Source: a virus. From it: DNA of 27,094 bases. Below, piece by piece: positions 20,120 to 27,094 of the stretch. The DNA lies in the IMG/VR virus record IMGVR_UViG_3300047553_000375, positions 1 to 27,094 of that record; one strand, 5' to 3'. Under the pieces are notes generated by a model. It was not told where the DNA came from, made no database searches, and saw nothing but the letters and a program-made list of their open reading frames with translations. Position 1 is the stretch's first letter. The number at the start of each line of letters is the position of its first letter. Position numbers and translations under genes: made by a program.

Positions 20120-20139
20120 AGTGTGTGTTTTGTGTGTGT
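20120..20139 (-). promoter_or_regulatory. CA-repeat leader of the methyltransferase
   Basis: Minus strand: ACACACACAAAACACACACT directly against the ATG at 20119. Two CA tracts with an AAA between them. It follows the terminator after the capsid gene. Confidence 0.65.
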
Positions 20140-20143
20140 AAAG

Positions 20144-20174
20144 AAAAGGGAGAGGCAATTAAGCCCCTCCCCTT
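20144..20174 (-). terminator. Terminator after the major capsid gene
   Basis: On the minus strand AAGGGGAGGGGC, loop TTAATT, GCCTCTCCCTTT form about 12 bp with two wobble pairs, followed by TCTTT. It lies just after the capsid stop codon and before the methyltransferase. Confidence 0.75.
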
Positions 20175-20187
20175 GTTATGGTGTCAG

Positions 20188-21333
20188 TTAAGAAGCTGAA
20201 CCGTATACCGCAGCAGTCGGCTGGAAGGACAGCAGTCCAACACGAGCCTCAGCGCGATAAGTCACCAGGTTCTTGATGAAGTCATCCTGGTCGAACTCAG
20301 TGCTTCGTACAGCAAGACCAGAGGCCTGACCGATGGCGAAGGCATTGGTGTTCATCACATAAATCTTGCCGCTCACGATCTGGCTGTGAGGCACGACCGG
20401 AATACCGATGATGCGGGTCTCCCCGTTGGCACCGATGGTGATGCCACCCGGTACGCCATAAGATCCGTTAGTCGGCTGAGTCTTCAGGATAGAAGCCCAT
20501 ACTGCATGCGTGGTCAGGATCAAGTTAGGCTGACCGAGACCGAGAGCCAGGTGTTGAGCAGTGTAGTCAATGACACGCTCGGCAACCGGAGTAGCAGACG
20601 TGCTACCTGCAGTTGCAGAAGCCGTGATGGTGGCCATGAAGCTGTTATTGACAGCACGGTTCCAGTCCTCAAGCAGAGACTGAGACAGGTAAGCCTGAAG
20701 GAAAGGCAGGTCTTGCAGCATCTGACGAGATACCTTGGCATAGCCAGCGATGAAGGACAGGCTGGTGTTGACCATCGTCACATCGTAATCCACCTGTGCC
20801 TTCGCGTTGCCTTCAGTCTGCGTGCCGAATGAACCTTCGCCGATACCGGCGTTTCCGCGGGGAAAAGTCACGTTGCCAGTGGCAGTCGGGATGATGCGGA
20901 AAACATCATACAGATGCGGGTTGTAGAAGCTGCGCAGGATCGGGTTGTCGGTGTAGCTGATTTGGCTTGTGCCGGTCAGGTTGTTACCGAGAGTCATGGT
21001 GCCTACAGCCTTTGCGCTGTTGAAAGGAGTCTCAGACTTAATGGCATCGAAGTTCTCAGCCACAATGTCGTTCAGCAATCCTTTCATGCTCTTCTGGCGG
21101 TCAGCGAAAGCATCAGCTTCGATGGCATTTTTGAGCTTGCCATTGGAAGCAATGAGGCCATTCACCTTCTCGCGCAGTTCGGTCAGGCTTTCACCCTTCT
21201 TCTGGGCATCTTCGTTCAGCTGTGCTACAGTTGCAGCATGCTTGCTGTCAAGTGCTGCAACATCAGCAGCCACTTGATTCTTGATTTCGGCAATTTTGGG
21301 ATCGAGTGCCGCCACGATGTCTTTTACTTCCAC
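20188..21333 (-). CDS. HK97-fold major capsid protein
   Basis: A 381-aa capsid subunit. Residues 1 to about 85 are a coiled-coil scaffold (delta) domain (for example LTELREKVNGLIASNGKLKN), probably removed by the protease encoded just upstream. The rest fits the HK97 major capsid fold: DNPILRSFYNPHLYDVFRII (N-arm and E-loop entry), SFIAGYAKVSRQMLQDLPFL (spine helix), GIPVVPHSQIVSGKIYVMNT and the last VGLLSFQPTAAVYGS strand. Start codon is GTG at 21333; no in-frame ATG lies nearby. The leader is AAAACCAATAAC. A terminator follows the gene. Confidence 0.95.
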   Translation of the reverse strand: MEVKDIVAALDPKIAEIKNQVAADVAALDSKHAATVAQLNEDAQKKGESLTELREKVNGLIASNGKLKNAIEADAFADRQKSMKGLLNDIVAENFDAIKSETPFNSAKAVGTMTLGNNLTGTSQISYTDNPILRSFYNPHLYDVFRIIPTATGNVTFPRGNAGIGEGSFGTQTEGNAKAQVDYDVTMVNTSLSFIAGYAKVSRQMLQDLPFLQAYLSQSLLEDWNRAVNNSFMATITASATAGSTSATPVAERVIDYTAQHLALGLGQPNLILTTHAVWASILKTQPTNGSYGVPGGITIGANGETRIIGIPVVPHSQIVSGKIYVMNTNAFAIGQASGLAVRSTEFDQDDFIKNLVTYRAEARVGLLSFQPTAAVYGSAS

Positions 21334-21344
21334 GTTATTGGTTT

Positions 21345-22508
21345 TTAGAAGTGTTTGTAAATTAAAATGTCCAAAGCATCTTTAACCGCCTTAGTCTCGT
21401 CAACCTTTGGCTCTACCGGTTCTTGCACGGATGCCGGCACGTTACTCAAGTCTTCGACCAGTTGGTTCAGTTGTTTTATCTCCAACATCAGAAGCTCAAT
21501 CGTCTCATCTGTGGCATCACTATGCTTGATGAATTTCTCAAGCCTCTTGATACGCTGCACCCGGTCATCTGCTGTCTTCAGACCAAGCAGAGGCGTATAC
21601 TCATTCGCACCCCACGATGTTAACGAGCTCCCTTCATACAAAACTATGTCATAAATTTCATTGGTATTTTCAGCCTTGCGCTGACCCTTGATGTTGAAGC
21701 CAATGCTATGTTCTTTCACCAGGTCAGACTCTACCATCTTTATGAAGTCCTGCCCCAGATTGTGCTTACCAATTTGGCTCTCATAGTACAGGCCGTAGCT
21801 ATCCTCACGCAGTTCTGTGATCTTTCCCAGCGGCTGCCTTGGGTCATGGTTTAGCAAATGCTTGATCCTGCCCTTTGGCTGCCATTCTTCGATGCTCCGC
21901 TTGAAGCTACCGGGTAGGATGATGTCGCCGTCAGAGTCCTTTATATTGAAGGCTGAGAAGTAGCCGGTCACGATGCCCTTCTTTGCATCGACATCCTTGA
22001 TGTCCTGACTCAGCCGCTTGTATCCGTATATCATGCTCGTTTTTTTGCTGTCAATCTGCTGCAATTTACTGATTGCCCAATTTATGCCTGCATCACCTCC
22101 CCACGCATCCCACATAATGCCACCGCAGCCCTCATCGTATGGCACATCTTTATTCTGCTGATGGCGTTTGAAGGATGCCATCCGGGCAATAGTGTCCCGA
22201 CTTATGCGCTCTCTATTTGCCAGCTGCCTGGCTCTCGTCCAGCCGACAGGAGTGCCACATGAAGATCCATTCTCTTCTTTGTAGGCAAGCGCACGCTTGG
22301 CATTATTCGTGGCAGCTTGAGGGTAGTCATTGTAGGTCTCTTCCTTGAGAGCCTTCATGTCATCGTCGTCTTCGTACTCTTCATATTCCTCATCTGCTTC
22401 GATGGCAAGATAAGCGGCATATGCCCGGAGAGCTGCTGCCTCTGTGTTGTAGACACATTCACCATCTCCGATGCGATATTTGCCGTTGCTGCATTGTTCT
22501 ACTGGCAT
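21345..22508 (-). CDS. Prohead protease (HK97 gp4-like) with N-terminal extension
   Basis: A 387-aa protein. Residues about 174-315 are the U35/HK97 protease domain: GIVTGYFSAFNIKDSDGDII, GSFKRSIEEW, HLLNHDPRQPLGKI (catalytic-type His) and VKEHSIGFNI (catalytic-type Ser), then LTSWGANEYTPLLG. Before it are two other modules: residues 4-34 (CSNGKYRIGDGECVYNTEAA) and 84-150 (GTPVGWTRARQLANRERIS, later WDAWGGDAGINWA). Both occur in other phage head proteins, so this is a known but poorly understood extension. An acidic run (EADEEYEEYEDDDD) links them. The C-terminal helix may act as scaffold. It should mature the capsid encoded next. Confidence 0.88.
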   Translation of the reverse strand: MPVEQCSNGKYRIGDGECVYNTEAAALRAYAAYLAIEADEEYEEYEDDDDMKALKEETYNDYPQAATNNAKRALAYKEENGSSCGTPVGWTRARQLANRERISRDTIARMASFKRHQQNKDVPYDEGCGGIMWDAWGGDAGINWAISKLQQIDSKKTSMIYGYKRLSQDIKDVDAKKGIVTGYFSAFNIKDSDGDIILPGSFKRSIEEWQPKGRIKHLLNHDPRQPLGKITELREDSYGLYYESQIGKHNLGQDFIKMVESDLVKEHSIGFNIKGQRKAENTNEIYDIVLYEGSSLTSWGANEYTPLLGLKTADDRVQRIKRLEKFIKHSDATDETIELLMLEIKQLNQLVEDLSNVPASVQEPVEPKVDETKAVKDALDILIYKHF

Positions 22509-22512
22509 GATA

Positions 22513-23322
22513 CTATCGTTTAGGTATTAACCTTCCCTGTGCGTCTCTTTTGTTTTCAAACCCAAGCACGCATCTACAGTTTATCGTGAAGGCTGCCGGA
22601 GCTGCCGGGTCAAGCGGGCATTCAGCCACAGCCATGATGCCATTGGTTCGTCCCATTTGCTGAAAGTCCTCATACATCTCTATTACCTTCCCATCAAGAA
22701 GCGCATGGTCATACTGGTCCTTCTCGCTGAATCTGCGGGTCCTGAAGTCAATGGCAGATATCCATTCCTTGGTTACAACATAGTTCTGAAGCTTTGCGGC
22801 CTCTAAAGCCGCAAGATTGGCCGCTCTATTGCTCTCCGTTCGTGTAATAGTCAAAGCCCTGACTGGGGATGCAACCTCTTGCTCTATCAATCTGGATGTC
22901 TCAAAGAAAGTTAGCTGCTCTGTAGTGCTTTCGGTCAGGATATTCAGTATCCGCTCCTTTGTCGTGTTTTCCACAAGTGTCAGCAGCACAAGAGCCTGCC
23001 TGGTTAGTATCTCCGTGATGGTCAGCAAGAAGTTAGCATTGAAGAAGCCTATCTTCTGCCCCTTCTTTAGCTCCCTGTTCACCATCATGCCGAATTCATT
23101 GGCAACCTGCTTATGCATCTGGTTGACGGCCGTGAGCAGTTGCTCATTGACAAGCTTAAGAGATTTGTAGGCCTGCTGAAAGCCGACATCCTCAGCCTCT
23201 TTGATCAGACGCTTGGCCTCATCAGTCAGAGCCTTCTGAACGCGTGGCAAAAATTTATCCTCGTGCTTCTTCAGCAGTTGGTGCCACCTCCTCCAGTATG
23301 ATCTTCTTTGCCTTGATGTCAT
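22513..23322 (-). CDS. Minor head protein, SPP1 gp7/Mu F-like
   Basis: A 269-aa head morphogenesis protein. The N-terminal half is helical and charged. The C-terminal half matches the family: TRTESNRAANLAALEAAKL (about 158-176), then KEWISAIDFRTR, HALLDGKVIEMYEDF and INCRC (about 248-252), a pattern with conserved cysteines and histidines seen in the ADP-ribosyltransferase-like fold of this family. It binds the portal and is thought to be injected with or near DNA. The start lies 68 bases inside the 67-aa gene; no better ATG exists. Confidence 0.88.
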   Translation of the reverse strand: MTSRQRRSYWRRWHQLLKKHEDKFLPRVQKALTDEAKRLIKEAEDVGFQQAYKSLKLVNEQLLTAVNQMHKQVANEFGMMVNRELKKGQKIGFFNANFLLTITEILTRQALVLLTLVENTTKERILNILTESTTEQLTFFETSRLIEQEVASPVRALTITRTESNRAANLAALEAAKLQNYVVTKEWISAIDFRTRRFSEKDQYDHALLDGKVIEMYEDFQQMGRTNGIMAVAECPLDPAAPAAFTINCRCVLGFENKRDAQGRLIPKR

Positions 23323-23458
23323 TTATCAGTCTTTGCCGGTATGCCTCTCTCGCCGCTTGCCTCATGTTAAATTCAGTCAAACAAGTACGCTCTGTTGCAA
23401 TCTTTGGAAACCGTTGGTAAACGATTACGTTGATTGCCGCCAGTTCGTCTCTTGTCAT
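23255..23458 (-). CDS. Small hypothetical protein between portal and minor head genes
   Basis: A 67-aa basic helical protein (FNMRQAAREAYRQRLINDIK). The start overlaps the portal stop in an ATGA (23455-23458), and its 3' end overlaps the minor head gene by 68 bases. The tight coupling to both makes it a real gene, but no family is recognised. It might be a small head-assembly factor or a separate N-terminal part of the minor head protein. Confidence 0.6.
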   Translation of the reverse strand: MTRDELAAINVIVYQRFPKIATERTCLTEFNMRQAAREAYRQRLINDIKAKKIILEEVAPTAEEARG

Positions 23459-24834
23459 AGCTGCCCAAGGTTTTCACCGCCGCTCAAGTCCATAGCCGCC
23501 TGGTCAATCGGTATCATACCCTGTGCAATGTATGCACTGTCAAACGCCCCACCCTTCGGCTCGTAGTTCATCGCTACTCTCTTTTCGTCAAATGTCAACC
23601 AGTCAGCGGAGCGGAGGCTATTGACCATCTTCTCCATGTCGCGCTGCAGTTCAGGCAGAGCCATGATGTCAAAGTCAATGAAAACATTCTTATCTCCCAT
23701 CCTGGGCACCAGCCACCTGTTCAGCTCATCACGAAGCTGAGCGCACATGGGCACGATTGTATTCGTCACAAGGTCACGCAGTGCATTCTGATAGTTGTTG
23801 TCGGCCATGTTGTCAGCACTAAACAGCACCACAGGCATACTGAACACCCGGCACCATTGTTCAAGGCTGAACTTCAGCGTATCAACAAGAGCCATCTCTG
23901 AACTTGTCAAACCGAAATTCAGGAACTCCCACGGAGTCTGCAACATAGCAACCTGGCCATAACGGTCGTTATTGTTTACCCTGTCCGTCAATGCCCTCTG
24001 CATGTTGGCTGCTGTCTTCTCATCAACCAAGGGAATCTGGTTGCCCACTGCTTTGGGCACAAGCGCACCCTTTGCGCCTCCATTGGCCATAAGCTTTGCA
24101 GCTGCAAGGCTTGCCTCTTTACCCATCAGGTAGTTATTCCAGGCAGCCTTTATCGGAGATACACCACGCAAATGCACGCGGGTAACAGAGTCGAATTGCG
24201 GATTCCAGCTCTTCCATTGCAGCACATCACTCTTCTGCAGTGCTATGTTTCCGGTGGCACTTGTCAGATACCATCCTGCAATGCCGAACAGGTCGTTCGG
24301 GTCAGCGACAATGTCCATGAACTGGCTTGGCATGATGAGCAGCTCAGTGAACTGCCCTTCATCTACACTGCCATCGTTGCCCCACATGATGCCTTCGCCT
24401 GTCAGGAATCGCATGCCGAATAGCTGTTCAAAGAACTGGTCTTGCCCCTGATACCCGTTTGGCTTCTTGAGCAGCGCAGCCGTTGGACTATTATCCACGA
24501 TCATCTCCTCGTCATATGCTGCCTTCCTCTCTGCAATGGCTCGGTCAAGTGCGCCCGGATGCCCAAGGCCTTTCGTCAGTTGCTTATACCTTTCAAGGCT
24601 TACCCGTGCCTTTGCCCCGCTCTTCTTCTCGTACACATACCACGGAATAGATGCGGCCTTACGCGCAAGGAAGCTGACAATGGCATACACATCGGCATTA
24701 TCCTCGTAAGCCTGGGTATACTTCTTGCTGTTAAACTGGGTAAGTATCTGCCCTTGGTTGACAGGGACTATGCCGTAATTGGCAGTTGCAGGGTTCAAGC
24801 CTTTGCGTCTCAGGATACGGTCAAGTATGCTCAT
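23455..24834 (-). CDS. Portal protein, HK97 family
   Basis: A 459-aa portal subunit, the ring through which DNA enters the head. Start at 24834 (MSILDRILRRKG) overlaps the terminase stop in ATGA; the ATG at 24846 is less likely. Family pattern: AIVSFLARKAASIPWYVYEK near residue 55, LLKKPNGYQGQDQFFEQLFG, MRFLTGEGIMWGN, GWYLTSATGNIALQKSDVLQ, GVSPIKAAWNNYLMG, and the C-terminal helix region with FSMPVVLFSADNMADNNY, LRDELNRWLVPRM. A normal length for the family. Confidence 0.92.
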   Translation of the reverse strand: MSILDRILRRKGLNPATANYGIVPVNQGQILTQFNSKKYTQAYEDNADVYAIVSFLARKAASIPWYVYEKKSGAKARVSLERYKQLTKGLGHPGALDRAIAERKAAYDEEMIVDNSPTAALLKKPNGYQGQDQFFEQLFGMRFLTGEGIMWGNDGSVDEGQFTELLIMPSQFMDIVADPNDLFGIAGWYLTSATGNIALQKSDVLQWKSWNPQFDSVTRVHLRGVSPIKAAWNNYLMGKEASLAAAKLMANGGAKGALVPKAVGNQIPLVDEKTAANMQRALTDRVNNNDRYGQVAMLQTPWEFLNFGLTSSEMALVDTLKFSLEQWCRVFSMPVVLFSADNMADNNYQNALRDLVTNTIVPMCAQLRDELNRWLVPRMGDKNVFIDFDIMALPELQRDMEKMVNSLRSADWLTFDEKRVAMNYEPKGGAFDSAYIAQGMIPIDQAAMDLSGGENLGQL

Positions 24835-26000
24835 AGTACTCCCCAAGTGAGCCTGGGCTGTTTTAGTTTTGTGAATACGGCATATCGCATGGCATCTACA
24901 AGGTGGTCATCCATCTTGACCGGCTCCTTGTCGATTACCTTCCCATTCATGTCAGTCTTCCACTTATATTTTCTCAATTCGTTCAGAAGGTTGGTGCTGC
25001 TGGCCGTTACGTACAAAGGTAATGACTTCACTTTCATGATACCTGCATACACATCCTTGTCGGCAGGCTTGACATTTAGCCCCGCACGATAAAGCTCTTC
25101 GATGGTCTTTGGCTCTGCCGCATCGCAGTAAATCTCAGCCATATGGTCAAGCACCTTGTCGGGTATGATCTCTATCAATTCGCCAGTAGTTACACCCGAT
25201 TGATAGTACATCTCATGCACATAGATGCACTCATCAGCCAGCGTCACCCTGACCATTGCAGTCGGGTTGCGATATCCAAAGTCAAGGCCATAGAATACCT
25301 CTCCCTGCGGGACACTGTCAACCACCTTGAAGTGTGTGTAAATCTGCTCCTGGCTCGCTCCCCTCTCCCCAAGACCGAAGACCTTCCACATCATCGGGTC
25401 TGCATCCTGATAGCCTTCAATGACCTTGCGCTGTGGTGCAGGTAAAAATGCATTGTCCTGATAGGTTGAATGAATCTTAACCGCATCATCGGAGTCAGCC
25501 AAGTGATAACACCAGATGTCAAAGTCAGACGGGTTCAGGTCTGTGATGACCTTGAACCGCGTCCGCATGTCAAGCTGGTCAAAGAGTGCTTTGCTTAACA
25601 GATTCGCCTCATTGCAAAATAGCAGGTCCCTGCCTGGACCCTTTGCCCGGTCATGGTCCTCAAGGCCGAAGAACTCCACATATGATCCACTGTCGAAATG
25701 GTAGATGTTGTCGGTCTTGTTATGCATTGACTCATCGTACCACTCCCATGACTCAAGAATGTCAAAGAAGTCGCGCATGGCCCCACGCTTTAGGTGCGGA
25801 AGGGAGTGGCTCACCACGCTGATCTTCTTCTTGCTGTTATTCGTCCCCCACCATATCAGACATTGCATGATGCCATAGGTCTTGCCTGACCTTGCACCAC
25901 CCTCATGGCAGATGTACCTGTGCTGGCCACCCAAAGCCTTTGCCGTCAGCCGTGCCGGCCGGTTCAACCTAACCCTGATCTCCTGACTCGTCTGACTCAA
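24831..26000 (-). CDS. Terminase large subunit
   Basis: A 389-aa DNA-packaging motor of the PBSX/Terminase_3 type. ATPase: Walker A GGARSGKT (34-41), Walker B LLFCNEAN (126-133, E131 catalytic) and the coupling motif TDLNP (153-157). Nuclease: FYGLDFGY (D240), YCDAAEP (D293) and DDHLVDAMRYA (D365/D369). All catalytic residues are in place. Its start lies 32 bases inside the end of the small-terminase-like gene. It packages DNA into proheads made by the next genes. Confidence 0.96.
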   Translation of the reverse strand: MSQTSQEIRVRLNRPARLTAKALGGQHRYICHEGGARSGKTYGIMQCLIWWGTNNSKKKISVVSHSLPHLKRGAMRDFFDILESWEWYDESMHNKTDNIYHFDSGSYVEFFGLEDHDRAKGPGRDLLFCNEANLLSKALFDQLDMRTRFKVITDLNPSDFDIWCYHLADSDDAVKIHSTYQDNAFLPAPQRKVIEGYQDADPMMWKVFGLGERGASQEQIYTHFKVVDSVPQGEVFYGLDFGYRNPTAMVRVTLADECIYVHEMYYQSGVTTGELIEIIPDKVLDHMAEIYCDAAEPKTIEELYRAGLNVKPADKDVYAGIMKVKSLPLYVTASSTNLLNELRKYKWKTDMNGKVIDKEPVKMDDHLVDAMRYAVFTKLKQPRLTWGVL

Positions 26001-26331
26001 AGATTACCTTTTTATGCGACAGATTGACATCTGCATTGACCTTCTGAGTGTTCAGCCGGGCCAGTTCATCGTCAGATGACAGTAGCTTAAACTCAGCTAT
26101 CTGCAGCGTGGCATTGTCACTGTTCCTCCAGTTACGGCGCATCTTTTTTTTGATGGCAGTCTTTTGTGCCTCTATGGCCTTCTTTATGTCTTCGTCTTTA
26201 TTGAGTTCATGAGTGTACAAGGTAGCTATGTGAGCCTTCATGTACAGGTGAATCTCTCCGAAGGTTGTAATCTCCTCCCGGTCGATTATTTCTAAAGCCT
26301 GACGCTTTAGTTCGTCTCTATCGTATGCCAT
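25969..26331 (-). CDS. Probable terminase small subunit
   Basis: A 120-aa protein immediately upstream of, and overlapping, the large terminase, the usual place of the DNA-recognising small subunit. It is highly charged and mostly helical: MAYDRDELKRQALEIIDREE, a helical stretch KDEDIKKAIEAQKTAIKKKM, and ATLQIAEFKLLSSDDELARL, which resembles the helical oligomer part of small terminases (typical phrase on many: ADWKLLEKRSKDEW...). No clear helix-turn-helix is seen. Assignment rests on position and general type. Confidence 0.6.
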   Translation of the reverse strand: MAYDRDELKRQALEIIDREEITTFGEIHLYMKAHIATLYTHELNKDEDIKKAIEAQKTAIKKKMRRNWRNSDNATLQIAEFKLLSSDDELARLNTQKVNADVNLSHKKVIFESDESGDQG

Positions 26332-26332
26332 G

Positions 26333-26773
26333 TCACAAATTTACACCATTGTCATGCACCTGAAAGTCATGCCCCCACTTTGACAGCTTAGATGTCAATT
26401 CCAGTAGTTGGTCAGGATGTACGTCAATAGTGACAGTTATGCCCTTCCTGGCTGTCTGATCAAGCTTACGCATCACCTCGTTAGTCATGCTTATGACAAT
26501 TTCGTCTCCGACGCTTGCTAAATCGTTTAAGTTTTCGATTGCATGTATAACCGTGGTATGATGCCTTACTTTACCATTTGACGCCTCAAATAGCCTCGCA
26601 GACGCGCTAAATGTCATCCCGAAGATATCCCGTGCTACCTTGTAGCCGATGGCTCTTGCCATTACTGTGTGCCTCTCGCGGCTTCTGCTCATTAGTTTAG
26701 CCCGGCTAATGCTGAAGGTCTGGCATAGTGTGTCAACCAGTAGCTCTCTGTTCTCTTGTGTGTTTAGTATCAT
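26333..26773 (-). CDS. Stand-alone DnaA domain IV-like DNA-binding protein
   Basis: A 146-aa protein. Residues about 8-86 look like the DNA-binding domain IV of the replication initiator DnaA: FSISRAKLMSRSRERHTVMA (20-39), ARAIGYKVARDIFGMTF, then the signature GKVRHHTTVIHAIENL (67-82), close to G-RDHTTVIHA of DnaA. There is no AAA+ domain. The last 55 residues are unknown. It sits just before the terminase genes and starts in the stop of the 68-aa gene. It may bind DnaA-box-like sites to control replication or packaging, or regulate late genes; in this position it could also be a terminase-type recogniser. Domain call is strong, role is open. Confidence 0.8.
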   Translation of the reverse strand: MILNTQENRELLVDTLCQTFSISRAKLMSRSRERHTVMARAIGYKVARDIFGMTFSASARLFEASNGKVRHHTTVIHAIENLNDLASVGDEIVISMTNEVMRKLDQTARKGITVTIDVHPDQLLELTSKLSKWGHDFQVHDNGVNL

Positions 26774-26976
26774 AGTTCAAGTTTTACGCGTGGCTTTGTT
26801 ATCTCTCCGGTCTCAAGGTTTGCCACCCACCATCTGGGAGTGGTGCTGACATACTTCAGTGGCTGGTCCTCTAAAAATTTCATGAATGCCATTAATGCCT
26901 GCTCTTCTGTAAACGGCCCCCTGGCTAAAACTTTGTCCGGAGTAACCTCAAGTAGTACAATGTTCATCTTGCTCAT
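26770..26976 (-). CDS. Small hypothetical protein, first gene of the late module
   Basis: A 68-aa protein (MSKMNIVLLEVTPDKVLARG and on) that I do not recognise. The pattern of strands and helices (N-terminal strand, helix EEQALMAFMKFLED, C-terminal strands WWVANLETGEI) suggests a compact alpha/beta fold. It has a C/A-rich leader (CCAAAAACCAAACACC) before the ATG and overlaps the DnaA-like gene by ATGA. It follows the AT-rich upstream region that likely holds the late promoter. Confidence 0.6.
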   Translation of the reverse strand: MSKMNIVLLEVTPDKVLARGPFTEEQALMAFMKFLEDQPLKYVSTTPRWWVANLETGEITKPRVKLEL

Positions 26977-27094
26977 GGTGTTTGGTTTTTGGTTTTTCCC
27001 ACATTCCCACTTTATTTTCCTTTCTTATATACATATATACATGTATGTATGTATTTATTATATTTTATTACTTTTTTGTATATTAGTTATAAAT
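26977..27094 (-). promoter_or_regulatory. AT-rich upstream region with palindrome and TACA/TATG repeats
   Basis: 118 bases upstream of the first late gene with no gene. It is strongly AT-rich, with a perfect palindrome ATACATGTAT (27037-27046) inside a run of repeating TATG/TACA units, and a C/A-rich leader close to the ATG. No clear TTTG / TAnnTTTG promoter was found. It may hold a late promoter with a non-standard site and an operator. Confidence 0.4.

Noticed and set aside
20120-20158. Longer start of the methyltransferase at 20158
   Set aside because: It would begin in the terminator hairpin and translate the CA leader (residues THKTHT); the ATG at 20119 is correct.
24490-24500. DnaA-box-like TTATCCACG
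   Set aside because: One near match inside the portal coding sequence is expected by chance; there is no cluster.
804-25822. Many open frames of 60-216 codons on the plus strand
   Set aside because: They lie opposite well-supported minus-strand genes, have no family motifs, and look like antisense shadows of coding sequence.
1-27094. CRISPR array, integrase, transposase or toxin-antitoxin genes
   Set aside because: No regular repeat-spacer pattern, no tyrosine or serine recombinase motifs and no DDE transposase were seen.

Overview
The window is 27 kb of a tailed-phage (or prophage) genome of siphovirus type that probably infects a member of the Bacteroidota. All supportable genes lie on the minus strand, so transcription runs from high to low coordinates. 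Four things point to a Bacteroidota host. A promoter at 5394-5426 matches the Bacteroidota TTTG / TAnnTTTG pattern. Shine-Dalgarno sites are almost absent, with A-rich or CA-repeat leaders instead. One protein has a relaxed SC lipobox. The tail fibre carries the GTGTTNYVPKF and GIGTSTPG modules that are common in surface and fibre proteins of this phylum. GC content looks moderate by eye, except for very AT-rich ends.

Late module (26976 down to 5536), in order of transcription: a 68-aa protein; a stand-alone DnaA domain IV-like DNA-binding protein; a likely small terminase; the large terminase; the portal; a 67-aa protein; an SPP1 gp7/Mu F-type minor head protein; a prohead protease with an N-terminal extension; and the HK97-fold major capsid protein. 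After a terminator come a methyltransferase and a GT4 glycosyltransferase (the latter split by a -1 frame change). Then come head-tail connector, HK97 gp10-like and tail terminator proteins and the tail tube protein. After another strong hairpin come a tail assembly chaperone pair joined by a -1 frameshift on nine A residues, the tape measure, the distal tail proteins and a 717-aa fibre with a secretory signal peptide. Two small exported or membrane proteins and a lysis and receptor-binding cluster follow: an M15 endolysin with EF-hand-like loops, two beta-rich structural proteins, two small membrane proteins and a probable unimolecular spanin. A rho-independent terminator at 5476-5505 closes the module.

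Early or replication module (5426 down to 434): a Bacteroidota-type promoter drives a run of small unknown proteins, a protein with an SSB-like acidic C-terminal tip, a Cro/Xre-type regulator, a RecB/Cas4-like PD-(D/E)XK nuclease, an unknown protein and a SNF2-like helicase, ended by a terminator at 373-401. A tRNA-like element (258-344) and the start of an AT-rich DNA methyltransferase (cut by the window edge) follow. No integrase or immunity region is visible, so lifestyle is undecided.

The most unusual signals are: a recurring CA-repeat leader directly against the start codon of at least eight genes; the methyltransferase/glycosyltransferase pair placed inside the head genes, which suggests virion or surface glycan modification; the split glycosyltransferase; the orphan DnaA domain IV protein; the fibre with a signal peptide; and two tRNA-like folded elements that do not give a standard tRNA.
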